DNA from: Labrys sp. WJW
GTDB taxonomy: Bacteria; Pseudomonadota; Alphaproteobacteria; Rhizobiales; Labraceae
Direction: 5' to 3'
NCBI RefSeq assembly: GCF_001676615.1
Contig: NZ_LYXZ01000050.1
Span: 1 to 64,000 of the forward strand
DNA length: 64,000 nt
This document shows positions 7,968 through 16,692 of the stretch, one piece after another (positions within the stretch are counted from its first letter, which is position 1; the number at the start of each line of letters is the position of its first letter). The notes under the pieces are model-generated. The model saw only the letters and a program-made list of their open reading frames with translations, did not search any database and had not been told where the DNA came from. The position numbers and the translations under genes were made by a program.

Positions 7968-7996
7968 TCTAGTATGCTTTGGTGTCTATGTGTCAA
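7968..7996 (-). promoter_or_regulatory. Likely sigma-70 promoter of nrdAB
   Basis: A perfect -35 TTGACA at 7996-7991, a 16-17 base spacer and a -10-like TACTAG/ACTAGA at about 7974-7968. Transcription would begin near 7960, exactly at the 5' end of the riboswitch aptamer. Confidence 0.6.
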
Positions 7997-8037
7997 TAGA
8001 TGGTGTGTGTCGCCCTTTTATTCAATGGGGACAGAGT

Positions 8038-8068
8038 ATGCCGGGGCACAAATTTCGTGCCCCGGCAT
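8038..8068 (-). terminator. Hairpin after metE
   Basis: A perfect 12-bp stem (ATGCCGGGGCAC/GTGCCCCGGCAT) with a 7-base loop, six bases past the metE stop. There is no long U-tract on the minus strand, so it may be a weak terminator or an mRNA 3'-end stabiliser. Confidence 0.6.
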
Positions 8069-8074
8069 CCTTTT

Positions 8075-10444
8075 TCAGGCGGATGTCGCCGCCCGCGCCG
8101 GGGTGGTCTCCTCACGAAGTTGACGGGCGGCAACAACCATGTTGGCGAGAGCCGGCCGGACTTCCGCCCAGCTGCGGGTCTTCAGGCCGCAATCGGGATT
8201 GACCCAGAGCTGGTCGCCGGCGATCCGTTCCTGCGCCTTGGTGAGGAGGTCGCGCATTTCAGCCACGCCGGGGCAGCGGGGAGAGTGGATGTCGTAGACG
8301 CCGGGGCCGATCTCGTTGGGATAGCGATAGGCCCGGAACGCATCGAGCAGCTCCATTCTGGACCGGGCAGTCTCGATCGAGATCACATCCGCATCCAGGC
8401 CGCCGACGGCATGGATGATGTCGTTGAACTCCGAGTAGCACATATGGGTGTGGATCTGGGTGGCATCGTCGACGCCCGAGGAGGTAAGACGAAAACACGC
8501 GACCGCCCAGGCAAGATAGGCCTCCTTTTCGGCGTGCCTGAGGGGCAGCCCTTCGCGAATGGCCGGCTCGTCGATCTGGATGATGCGAATGCCGGCCTGT
8601 TCGAGATCCCCGACCTCGTCGCGCAAGGCGAGAGCGATCTGCCGGCAGACCTGTTCGCGCTCAATGTCGTCCCGCACGAAGGACCATTGCAGCATGGTGA
8701 CCGGCCCGGTGAGCATGCCCTTGACGGGACGCCTGGTGAGGGACTGGGCAAAGCGCGCCCAATCCACCGTCATGGGTCGGGGACGCGAGACGTCGCCATA
8801 GATGATCGGCGGGCGCACGCAGCGCGAGCCGTAGCTCTGCACCCAGCCGTGCCCGGTGAAGGCGTAGCCGGCCAGTTGCTCGCCGAAATACTGCACCATG
8901 TCGTTGCGTTCGAATTCGCCGTGCACGAGGACGTCGAGGCCGATCTCTTCCTGCCAGGCGATGGCCTGCGCCGTCTCCTGGCGCAGGAAGCCGTGATAAT
9001 CGGCATCACCGATCCGGCCCTTTGCATGGTCCGCGCGTGCTTTGCGCACGGCGTCGGTCTGGGGGAAGGAACCGATCGTGGTGGTGGGAAATGACGGCAG
9101 GCCAAGCCATTCCTGGGCGCGACGGCGTAGCGGGTAGGGATGCTGGCGTTCGTGCATGGCCGGTGTGATCGCGGCCATGCGATCGGCGACGGCCGGATTG
9201 TGTATACGATCGGATACACGGCGGGCGCCAGCGGCCGCGTCCGAGCTGCCAAGCGCTTCGCCGACGGCTTTGCGACCATCGACCAGCGCAGTCGCCAGGG
9301 TTTTGAGTTCGCCGATCTTCTGCACCGCAAAGGCGAGCCACTTGCCCAGCTCGGGGTCGAGTTCCGTTTCCAGCGCAAGGTCATAGGGCACGTGCAGCAG
9401 GGAGCAGCTGGGAGCCAGCACCACGCGATGCGCGCCGAGAGCCGCGACATCGGGCTCGATCCTGTCGAGAAGGGTGGTCAGGTCGCTGCGCCAGACATTG
9501 CGGCCGTCGATCACGCCCAGCGACAACACCTTGTCGGCGGGTGCTTGCTCGACCGCTCGCCCGAGCTGTTCCGGTGCCCTTGCCAGGTCGAGATGCAGGC
9601 CGGCTGCCGGAAGGGCGAGTGCCAGATCGAGATTGTCGCCCAGGCCGCCGAAATAGCTCGCCACCATGATCTTGAGATCGGAGACTGTACCGGCCAGGAC
9701 ATCGTAGGTCTGACGCAGCGCCGTGCGTGTCCGCTCGTCGAGATCGAGCACCAGGCAGGGCTCGTCGAGCTGCACCCAGTCGGCACCGGCCGCGGCCAGC
9801 CTGCGCAGGATCTCGGCATAGACGGGCAGAAGCCCGGGCAGGAGGGCGAGCGGATCGAAGCCGGTATCCTTGCCCTTGCCGAGCAGCAGATAGGTCACCG
9901 GCCCGATGAGGACGGGGTGGGTGTGGAAGCCGAGCGTAGCGGCTTCCGTGAATTCGTCGATGGGCTTGGTCGAGGCGAGCTCGAAGGCCTGGCCGCGGCG
10001 AAATTCGGGAACCATGTAATGGTAGTTGGTGTCGAACCATTTGGTCATTTCGAGCGCGGGAATCCCGCCGCCGTGGCCGTCATGGCTGCAGCCCGTATTG
10101 CCTCGATCATCGTGGTCGCGACCATCATGGCCGTGGCTGCCGCGCGCCATGGCGAAGTAGGTGGCAAGCGAGACCGGGCCGCCTTCCCAGCCATAGTGGC
10201 GGGGAATGGCGCCGACCGTCGCACTCATGTCGAGGACCTGGTCGTAGAGCGAGAAATCATTGGACGGGATATGGGTGACACCGAGCAGGCTCTGCCGGGC
10301 CCAGTTGCTGGCGCGCAGCTGGGCGGCCGTCGAGAGCAGGGCGGCTTCGTCCTGCTTTCCGGCCCAGAAAGCCTCCAGGGCCGTCTTGAGTTCGCGGCGC
10401 GGACCGATGCGCGGCGTGCCGAGTGTCGAGATTGGAATGGACAT
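8075..10444 (-). CDS. metE: Cobalamin-independent methionine synthase with a His-rich insertion
   Basis: A 789-residue enzyme transferring a methyl group from methyltetrahydropteroyl-triglutamate to homocysteine in the cytoplasm. The N-terminal barrel has the usual WFDTNYHYMVPE segment. The C-terminal zinc site is visible in HTHMCYSEF and PDCGLKTR, with DADVISIETARS between. Unusual: residues about 102-128 form a Gly/His/Asp-rich insertion (SHGHDGRDHDDRGNTGCSHD) with five His and one Cys, between YFAMARG and IPALEMTKWFDTN, which are nearly adjacent in family members I recall. It could bind metal. The ATG at 10444 has a good upstream SD (CAGGAG). A B12 riboswitch and a leader frame lie upstream. 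Confidence 0.96.
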   Translation of the reverse strand: MSIPISTLGTPRIGPRRELKTALEAFWAGKQDEAALLSTAAQLRASNWARQSLLGVTHIPSNDFSLYDQVLDMSATVGAIPRHYGWEGGPVSLATYFAMARGSHGHDGRDHDDRGNTGCSHDGHGGGIPALEMTKWFDTNYHYMVPEFRRGQAFELASTKPIDEFTEAATLGFHTHPVLIGPVTYLLLGKGKDTGFDPLALLPGLLPVYAEILRRLAAAGADWVQLDEPCLVLDLDERTRTALRQTYDVLAGTVSDLKIMVASYFGGLGDNLDLALALPAAGLHLDLARAPEQLGRAVEQAPADKVLSLGVIDGRNVWRSDLTTLLDRIEPDVAALGAHRVVLAPSCSLLHVPYDLALETELDPELGKWLAFAVQKIGELKTLATALVDGRKAVGEALGSSDAAAGARRVSDRIHNPAVADRMAAITPAMHERQHPYPLRRRAQEWLGLPSFPTTTIGSFPQTDAVRKARADHAKGRIGDADYHGFLRQETAQAIAWQEEIGLDVLVHGEFERNDMVQYFGEQLAGYAFTGHGWVQSYGSRCVRPPIIYGDVSRPRPMTVDWARFAQSLTRRPVKGMLTGPVTMLQWSFVRDDIEREQVCRQIALALRDEVGDLEQAGIRIIQIDEPAIREGLPLRHAEKEAYLAWAVACFRLTSSGVDDATQIHTHMCYSEFNDIIHAVGGLDADVISIETARSRMELLDAFRAYRYPNEIGPGVYDIHSPRCPGVAEMRDLLTKAQERIAGDQLWVNPDCGLKTRSWAEVRPALANMVVAARQLREETTPARAATSA

Positions 10445-10519
10445 GCGTGTCTCCTGCCGGTGACCGATGGGTCCCGGTTTGCGGTGAATGGAAGAGGGGA
10501 GCGGAGCATCGGCGTGCCG

Positions 10520-10603
10520 TTAGGGCACGCCGCAACGCATTCGTCGTCGGGCAGCCGGATTGGCCGCGCCTTCACGCATGACGGCAGTTTGAAGCTTGAA
10601 CAT
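10520..10603 (-). CDS. Putative 27-codon leader peptide upstream of metE
   Basis: An ATG-started frame of 27 codons plus TAA, between the B12 riboswitch and metE. The bases before its ATG (CATGGGGTCTGCCG) match the bases before the nrdA ATG (TATTGGGGTTTGCCGA), so the same riboswitch-controlled initiation block appears to be used. Met occurs at positions 1, 9 and 22, and RRR at 19-21. Its stop codon sits in the loop of a 9-bp perfect hairpin (CGGCGTGCC/GGCACGCCG, about 10512-10534), which suggests coupling between translation of the leader and mRNA folding. Translation is inferred. Confidence 0.4.
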   Translation of the reverse strand: MFKLQTAVMREGAANPAARRRMRCGVP

Positions 10604-10689
10604 CGGCAGACCCCATGAAGAACTGGGGGCAAAGGCCGTACGGGAGCGCATGACCTGCCAGGAAGTCTGGCTCTGGTCACGCAACCACC

Positions 10690-10895
10690 GGGACACCCCG
10701 CCCGAGGACGTTTACGTTCGTCGGGGCAGGTCTCCTGGCTCACGGGTCACCGGGCCTGCCCGCCTTCCCACCCGCGAAAAGCAGGCAGTGGCATGATGAG
10801 CAAGCTCTCGCCGTCTACAGTTGCGGGGGCAGCGCCGGCATCGCACCGGCTTCCCTCTTAGCTTCCATCACGAGGATGGAAGAACCTCGACCACG
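10690..10895 (-). promoter_or_regulatory. Adenosylcobalamin riboswitch upstream of metE
   Basis: Read on the minus strand: GAGGTTCTTCC (near 10890), AGAGGGAAGCCGGTGC, CGGCGCTGCCCCCGCAACTG (10837-10818), GCCACTG (10792-10786) and a perfect B12 box AGCCAGGAGACCTGCC (10740-10725). CCTCGGGCGGGGTGTCCC follows (10707-10691). metE control by B12 riboswitches is well established: MetE is made only when B12-dependent MetH cannot work. Confidence 0.96.
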
Positions 10896-10931
10896 CGAGC
10901 AGACGCCAAGGCACGCTGAAAGTCAAGGCCG

Positions 10932-10951
10932 ATATAAAGACATGTTTATAT
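10932..10951. promoter_or_regulatory. Perfect AT-rich dyad between the divergent metE and btuB leaders
   Basis: ATATAAA-N6-TTTATAT, a perfect 7+7 dyad in an otherwise GC-rich region. It lies between the two divergent riboswitch-headed genes, next to TTGACT (minus, 10926-10921) and TTGACG (plus, 10973-10978), which look like -35 elements. It is probably an operator for an unidentified transcription factor, possibly of the methionine regulon. Confidence 0.45.
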
Positions 10952-11004
10952 AGGTATTACATCTCTGGCGAGTTGACGGCGCGGGCCGATCCGATTACGG
11001 CGTC

Positions 11005-11215
11005 GATGTGACGGTTCCTTTCGAGGATCAAATGGGAACGCGACGAGGGCCGATGCCCGAAGCGCGGCTGCCCCCGCAACTGTGAGCGGTGAGTTCCTGC
11101 CAGAACGGCCACTGGATCGCGATCCGGGAAGGCGGCAGGGGACGGCGATCCGCCAGCCAGGAGACCTGCCGTCAGCCGTGGTCACGCGCGACGACATCGG
11201 GCGGGGTGTTCCGAT
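11005..11215 (+). promoter_or_regulatory. Adenosylcobalamin riboswitch upstream of btuB
   Basis: Plus-strand elements: GACGGTTCCTTTCGAGGATC near 11010, GGCTGCCCCCGCAACTGTGAGC (about 11066-11087), GCCACTGG (11109-11116), GGGAAGGCGG and a perfect B12 box AGCCAGGAGACCTGCC (11155-11170). GGGCGGGGTGTTCCG follows, as in the nrdA and metE leaders. It is expected to repress receptor synthesis when B12 is plentiful. Confidence 0.95.
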
Positions 11216-11300
11216 GGAAGCCGAACCGTTTGCGCCTCCGAGCATGACGGTGCGGGCCTCCTCGCGGTGATGGCCACTGGACGTCGCGACGAGGTCTGAC

Positions 11301-13223
11301 GTGATCAATCGTTTCCCTGCAGCCGCATTGCCCGGTCTCGGGCTTGTGCTTTTGGCTTCCCTTGCCGCCTTGCCGACCCTTCCAGCCCGGGCACAGCCGG
11401 CGGCGGGCGACGAGCCGATCGAACTCGATCCCGTCGTCGTGACGGGCGCCCCGACGCCGGCCAGCCAGCTCGGCAGCACGGTCACGGTCATCACGGCCGA
11501 GGAGATCGAGAAGGGGCAGCGCCGCACGGTAAGCGATGTGCTGGCCACCGTGCCCGGCCTCAATCTCGTGCAGGCAGGCGGTCCGGGCAGCCAGACCGCG
11601 GTGTTCATGCGCGGTTCCAACGCCAATCACGTCAAGGTGCTGATCGACGGCATCGATGTCGGCGATCCCGGCAATCCCAACGGTGCCTTCGATTTCGGCA
11701 AGTTGCTGGCAGGCGATGTGGAGCGGATCGAGGTGCTGCGCGGCCCGCAAAGCGGCCTCTATGGCGCCGATGCCATTGGCGGCGTGATCGCCGTCACCTC
11801 CAGGAAGGGATCCGGCACGCCGAAACTGACGGCCATGCTGGAAGGCGGTTCCTTCGGGACCTTCAACCAGCGCATCGGGCTGAGCGGCTCGCACTCGATG
11901 TTCAATTATGCCTTCGGCATCGACCATCTCCGTGCCACGGACACGCCGGTGACGCCGATCGACCTGCTGCCGCCCGGCCAGAGAGCCATCGGCAACCTCT
12001 ATGACAACAAGGTCTATTCGGCCCGGCTCGGCGCTGATTTTACCGACAATCTCAGCGCCAGCCTGATCGCGCGCTATTCCGATTCGAAGCTCCTGTTCAC
12101 CGGCGATTCCTTCACCGGGCCGAATGCCCTGCACAGTTCGCAGACCGAAGGGCTTTTCCTCACGCGTGGCGAGGTCGTCTGGCACTCGCTCGATGATCGC
12201 TATCGGACCGTCCTGGGCATCGACTATCTCAGGGATCGTCGGCGCAGCGTACCTTCTCCGGAAAACATGACGCCGCCATCGACCAGCATCGGCGAGCGCC
12301 TGAAGTTCGACCCGCGCCAGGAGGTCGCAATTACCGATGACCACAAGCTCACTCTCGGGCTGGAGCGCGAGAATTATCGCCTGCAGGCCGAAGACCTGAC
12401 CGCCTCCAGCGGCAATTCGGCGGCGTTCGCCCAGCTCCAGTCCAACTGGTTCGAGAATTTCTACCTGACCTCGAACCTGCGCTACGACCGCAACGACGAT
12501 TTCGGCGGCCGTCTGACCTGGCGCGTCGCGCCCGCCTATACGATCGCGGCGACCGGGACCTTGCTGCGTGCGAGCTATGGCACCGGCTTCAAGGCGCCGA
12601 CCCTCAGCCAACTCTATCGCGATTATCCGCCCTTCTTCTATGCCAACCGCAATCTGAAGCCCGAAGAAAGCAGCGGTTACGACGTCGGCTTCGAGCAGCC
12701 CCTGTTCGCAGACCGCCTGCGCATCGGTTCTACCTTCTATTACAACCGCATCCGCAATCTGATCGACTACAACGACACCTTCACCACCAATGTGAATGTC
12801 GGCCGGGCCACGACCTATGGCAATGAATCCTTCGTCTCGGTCCGGGTGAACGAGCAGATGTCCTTGAGAGGGGACTATACCTTCACCATCGCCCGCAACG
12901 ACGTCACCGAAACAAGCCTGTTGCGCCGCCCCAGGCACAAGGCAAGCTTGCAGGTCGACTGGTCGCCGACGGAGGCGCTCAACCTGTCGGCCACGGTGCT
13001 CTATGTCGGCTCCTGGATCGACGGCAATCGCAGCTTCTCGATCCCGCGCCTGAAGGCTTCCGGCTATGCGACGGTGAATCTGGCTGCCGACTACAAGGTC
13101 GACGAGCGTGCGAGCGTGTTCGCCCGCGTCGACAACCTGTTCGACCGTCGCTACGAGACCCCGGTCGGTTTCCAGCAGCCGGGGCTTGGCGTCTATGGCG
13201 GCGTCCGCCTGAGCGCATTCTAG
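11301..13223 (+). CDS. btuB: TonB-dependent outer-membrane receptor, vitamin B12 type
   Basis: A 640-residue outer-membrane receptor for energy-dependent import, most likely of cobalamin. It has a signal peptide of about 31 residues ending ARA, a TonB box ELDPVVVTG (41-49), a plug domain with VLRGPQSGLYGADAIGG, then a 22-strand-type barrel ending in a C-terminal Phe (LSAF). The GTG at 11301 has GAGG six bases upstream, and the upstream ATGs in this frame run into stops. The B12 riboswitch directly before it supports the B12 assignment. No btuCDF transport genes follow in the window. Confidence 0.9.
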   Translation: MINRFPAAALPGLGLVLLASLAALPTLPARAQPAAGDEPIELDPVVVTGAPTPASQLGSTVTVITAEEIEKGQRRTVSDVLATVPGLNLVQAGGPGSQTAVFMRGSNANHVKVLIDGIDVGDPGNPNGAFDFGKLLAGDVERIEVLRGPQSGLYGADAIGGVIAVTSRKGSGTPKLTAMLEGGSFGTFNQRIGLSGSHSMFNYAFGIDHLRATDTPVTPIDLLPPGQRAIGNLYDNKVYSARLGADFTDNLSASLIARYSDSKLLFTGDSFTGPNALHSSQTEGLFLTRGEVVWHSLDDRYRTVLGIDYLRDRRRSVPSPENMTPPSTSIGERLKFDPRQEVAITDDHKLTLGLERENYRLQAEDLTASSGNSAAFAQLQSNWFENFYLTSNLRYDRNDDFGGRLTWRVAPAYTIAATGTLLRASYGTGFKAPTLSQLYRDYPPFFYANRNLKPEESSGYDVGFEQPLFADRLRIGSTFYYNRIRNLIDYNDTFTTNVNVGRATTYGNESFVSVRVNEQMSLRGDYTFTIARNDVTETSLLRRPRHKASLQVDWSPTEALNLSATVLYVGSWIDGNRSFSIPRLKASGYATVNLAADYKVDERASVFARVDNLFDRRYETPVGFQQPGLGVYGGVRLSAF

Positions 13224-13265
13224 GGCCAATGCGGTCGACTTCAGCGTATTCAAGCTCGCTCGACC

Positions 13266-13356
13266 TTTGTCATTGCCGGGCTCGACCCGGCAATCCAGCT
13301 CCTTGCCTGTTTGCGCGTGACTCCTGGATAGCCGGGACAAGCCCGGCTATGACAAA
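13266..13356. repeat. Dispersed palindromic repeat, family A, copy 2
   Basis: Same layout as the copy at 1515-1607: TTTGTCATTGCCGGGCTCGA ... AAGCCCGGCTATGACAAA. It lies between btuB and the fumarase gene, both on the plus strand. Confidence 0.85.
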
Positions 13357-13492
13357 TCGGAGCATGCCCCTTTCTGTGGACTGGAACAATTCCAATTGAT
13401 CATAGGCAGCGGCGAGAAAAGCGACTACATCAGGGCCAAACTGGCGGTGCCCCGGCCCCGCCTCGGTTCGTCCTGATCCGGAGACCCTCTCC

Positions 13493-15130
13493 ATGCCCGA
13501 TTCCGCCTCCAATGCCCGCTATCCCCATGTTCCCCTGTTTCCCCTGGGAGCGGACGAGACGCCTTATCGCAAGCTGACCAGCGAAGGCGTGCGGGTCGAG
13601 AAGCTCGGCGGCAGCGAGATCCTGCAGGTGGATGGCGAGGCATTGCGGCTTCTGGCCGAGCAGGCCTTCATGGACATCAACCATCTCTTGCGCCCCGGCC
13701 ATCTCCAGCAATTGCGCAACATCCTCGAGGATCCCGAGGCGACGGACAATGACCGCTTCGTCGCCTATGACCTGCTCAAGAACGCGAATATCGCCGCCGG
13801 CGGCGTGCTGCCCATGTGCCAGGATACCGGCACCGCCATCGTGATGGCCAAGAAGGGCCGCAAGGTCTGGACGGATGGCGAGGACGAAGGCGCCATCGCC
13901 CAGGGCATCCGCGACGCCTATGAGAAGAAGAACCTGCGCTATTCGCAGCTGGCGCCGCTGTCGATGTTCGAGGAGAAGAACACCAAGACCAACCTGCCGG
14001 CGCAGATCGACATTTCGGCGGAAGGGGAGGAGGCCTACAAGTTCCTCTTCGTCGCGAAGGGCGGCGGTTCGGCCAACAAGACCTTCCTCTATCAGGCCAC
14101 GCCCTCCATCCTCTCCAAGGACCGCCTGGTCGCCTTCCTGAAGGAGAAGATCCTCACGCTCGGCACGGCAGCCTGCCCGCCTTACCATCTTGCGGTGGTG
14201 ATCGGCGGCACCTCCGCCGAACTCACGCTGAAGGCGGTGAAACTCGCCTCGGCTCGCTATCTCGATACCCTTCCGACCGAAGGTTCCGAGCTCGGCCACG
14301 CTTTCCGTGACCTCGAACTCGAGAAGGAAGTCCACAAACTCACCCAGTCGCTCGGCGTCGGCGCCCAGTTCGGCGGCAAGTATTTCTGTCATGACGTGCG
14401 CGTCATTCGCCTGCCGCGGCATGGCGCCAGCCTGCCGATCGGCCTCGGCGTGTCCTGCTCGGCCGACCGCCAGGCCATGGGCAAGATCACCCGGGACGGC
14501 GTCTTCCTGGAGGAACTCGAGCACAATCCGGCGCGCTTCCTGCCCGAGATCGACGAGAGCAAGCTCGGCGGAGCGGTGGTGAAGATCGATCTCAACCAGC
14601 CGATGTCTAATATCCTGGAGACCCTGTCGCGCCATCCGGTGAAGACGCGTGTGTCGCTGACGGGGCCCATCATCGTGGCGCGTGACCTCGCCCATTCCAA
14701 GCTGCGCGAACGTCTGGAAGCGGGGGGAGGGCTGCCCGACTACCTCAAGAACCACCCGGTCTATTACGCCGGCCCGGCCAAGACGCCGGCCGGCTATGCC
14801 TCCGGCTCGTTCGGCCCAACCACGGCGGGCCGGATGGACAGCTATGTCGACCAGTTCCAGGCGGCGGGCGGCTCGATGGTGATGCTGGCCAAGGGCAACC
14901 GTTCCGCCCAGGTCCGCGAGGCCTGCGCCAAGCATGGCGGCTTCTATCTCGGCTCGATCGGCGGCCCCGCCGCACGCCTCGCCCAGGACTGCATCAAGAA
15001 GGTCGAGGTATTGGAATATCCAGAACTCGGCATGGAGGCGGTGTGGCGCATCGAGGTCGAGGACTTCCCGGCCTTCATCGTCATCGACGACAAGGGCAAT
15101 GACTTCTTCAAGGAACTCAACCTGGGCTGA
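13493..15130 (+). CDS. fumA: Class I fumarate hydratase (iron-sulfur type)
   Basis: A 545-residue enzyme interconverting fumarate and malate in the TCA cycle. It spans the fused alpha and beta domains of class I fumarases. Cysteines that would hold the 4Fe-4S cluster lie in PMCQDTGTA (C109), GTAACPPYH and GVSCSADRQ. The beta domain contains TGPIIVARDLAH and GPTTAGRMDSYVDQ. Such enzymes are sensitive to oxygen and superoxide. A stem-loop with a U-tract follows 25 bases after the stop. Confidence 0.95.
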   Translation: MPDSASNARYPHVPLFPLGADETPYRKLTSEGVRVEKLGGSEILQVDGEALRLLAEQAFMDINHLLRPGHLQQLRNILEDPEATDNDRFVAYDLLKNANIAAGGVLPMCQDTGTAIVMAKKGRKVWTDGEDEGAIAQGIRDAYEKKNLRYSQLAPLSMFEEKNTKTNLPAQIDISAEGEEAYKFLFVAKGGGSANKTFLYQATPSILSKDRLVAFLKEKILTLGTAACPPYHLAVVIGGTSAELTLKAVKLASARYLDTLPTEGSELGHAFRDLELEKEVHKLTQSLGVGAQFGGKYFCHDVRVIRLPRHGASLPIGLGVSCSADRQAMGKITRDGVFLEELEHNPARFLPEIDESKLGGAVVKIDLNQPMSNILETLSRHPVKTRVSLTGPIIVARDLAHSKLRERLEAGGGLPDYLKNHPVYYAGPAKTPAGYASGSFGPTTAGRMDSYVDQFQAAGGSMVMLAKGNRSAQVREACAKHGGFYLGSIGGPAARLAQDCIKKVEVLEYPELGMEAVWRIEVEDFPAFIVIDDKGNDFFKELNLG

Positions 15131-15154
15131 GTTCACGCGCCTGCTTTTTCGGCG

Positions 15155-15186
15155 AGGCCTCTTCCTGAAAAGGGAGAGGCCTTTTT
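15155..15186 (+). terminator. Rho-independent terminator after fumarase
   Basis: An 11-bp stem AGGCCTCTTCC/GGGAGAGGCCT with one G-U pair, followed by TTTTT. Confidence 0.85.
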
Positions 15187-15415
15187 CATGCACGTTTCGC
15201 GTGCTGTTGCGAATTCGCAACTGTCATGGACAAAGCCCTTTTGTGTCAGAACGGTGACTCACCTTAACATTGTGTAATGTCTCGCCTGGGAGGAAAGCTT
15301 CGATATCGCGGTGCACAACGACTGCGCCTCTTCGGTATGCCCAATATTGCTTTGCCGGCTTGCCGAAGAGAGAGGCCCTCTTGAAGGGGTCGACTTATGA
15401 GATCGGGGTATTTCT

Positions 15416-16669
15416 ATGTCTATTCGTGCAATTTTACTCGGCGCTGGCGCCGGATTTCTTGGCATTTCGGCCGCATCTGCTACAGACTTGCCGATGAGCA
15501 AGGGCGAGGCCGTCGAATATGTGAAGGTATGTACGGCGTTCGGTCCGGGCTTTTTCTATATTCCGGGCACCGACACCTGCCTGAAGATCAGCGGCCAGAT
15601 CCGGGCCGACTATTGGTTTGCGCAGGCGCCCAGCAATGCAACGGGCAAGCGCAACATCAGCCAGACGCAGTTTCGGACCAACGCCCGCATCCGCTTCGAT
15701 GCGCGCACTCAGACCGACTGGGGCATGCTGCGCTCCTTCTTCGAACTCCAGGCCGAGTCGAATGCGGGGGCGGCCACGCATGACACCTTCCAGGTGCGCC
15801 AGGCCTATCTGCAGTTCGGCGGCCTGACGGCCGGTTATGCCTGGTCGCCCTATGCCTTCTACGACCCCAATTATCAGGCCGAGTTCTTCGCGCCCTATTT
15901 CGGCGAGCAGGGCCGGCGCAACCTGATCAGCTATACGGCGCAGTTCGACAAGGCTTACGCCACCCTATCGATCGAAGACGGCCGTGATCATCGCGCCAAT
16001 GCCTCGGTCTACGGAAACAATGTCGTGGTCAATGGCGTCACGGTTGCTGGTGGCGTCGGCGGTGCCCAGATGCCTGATATCGTCGGCGTCGTCGGCTATG
16101 ACGACAACAAGAACGGCTGGGGCCGTTTCCAGGTGATGGGCGCCCTTCATCAGAACCGCAGCGCAACGGCCGGCTATAGTACGAAGTACGGTTATTCGAT
16201 CGGTGTTGGCGGCAACGTCAACCTGCCGGTTCTCGAGGGGGCCTACATCGCGGCCGAGGCCAGCTACGCGGACGGCGCCGTAAAATATCTCGGCGTCGGT
16301 GGTTCCCAGCCGAATGGCTCGTCCACCCTGGGCTTCGGCGGCGTGGACGCCTACATAACCAACGGCACGATCCATGATCTCGACAGCGCCAAGGGCTTCG
16401 CCGTGCAGGGCGAGGCCGGTCTCAACGTGACCAAGAACCTGCAGGCCATTCTGTTCGGCGGCTATCTGCACTTCGACGCACCGCGCATCGCCTCCAACAT
16501 CACCGACAATTTCAACTACTATGTCGTTGGCGGCCAGGTGAACTACACCGTCGTCAAGGGCTTCATTGCGGGCGCCGAAGTCTGGTACCAGAACAAGGAT
16601 CCGGAAGGGCTGAACAGCAAGACGGTCGACGCCGTCGGTGCCGGCGTGCGTCTGCGCCGCACCTTCTGA
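15416..16669 (+). CDS. Porin of the alphaproteobacterial Porin_2 family
   Basis: A 417-residue outer-membrane porin for general diffusion of small solutes. A signal peptide of about 22 residues (ending SAASA) is followed by the typical start DLPMSKGEAVEYVKVCTAFG and FYIPGTDTCLKISGQIRADY, then alternating beta strands and a C-terminal RRTF. The two cysteines near residues 39 and 54 are usual for the family. The 285-base upstream region has a GTTGCGAATTCGCAAC palindrome near 15209-15224 and no clear SD. A strong hairpin follows the stop. Confidence 0.93.
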   Translation: MSIRAILLGAGAGFLGISAASATDLPMSKGEAVEYVKVCTAFGPGFFYIPGTDTCLKISGQIRADYWFAQAPSNATGKRNISQTQFRTNARIRFDARTQTDWGMLRSFFELQAESNAGAATHDTFQVRQAYLQFGGLTAGYAWSPYAFYDPNYQAEFFAPYFGEQGRRNLISYTAQFDKAYATLSIEDGRDHRANASVYGNNVVVNGVTVAGGVGGAQMPDIVGVVGYDDNKNGWGRFQVMGALHQNRSATAGYSTKYGYSIGVGGNVNLPVLEGAYIAAEASYADGAVKYLGVGGSQPNGSSTLGFGGVDAYITNGTIHDLDSAKGFAVQGEAGLNVTKNLQAILFGGYLHFDAPRIASNITDNFNYYVVGGQVNYTVVKGFIAGAEVWYQNKDPEGLNSKTVDAVGAGVRLRRTF

Positions 16670-16692
16670 TCCGGCCTATACAGGTGGAAACA

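Noticed and set aside
10445..10690. SAM riboswitch in the metE leader
   Set aside because: None of the SAM riboswitch core motifs could be found. The leader is explained by the cobalamin aptamer plus a small open frame.
11214..11270. 18-codon frame in the btuB leader
   Set aside because: It has no convincing ribosome site and overlaps the conserved GGGCGGGGTGTTCCG platform element. It is weaker than the gbcA and metE leader frames.
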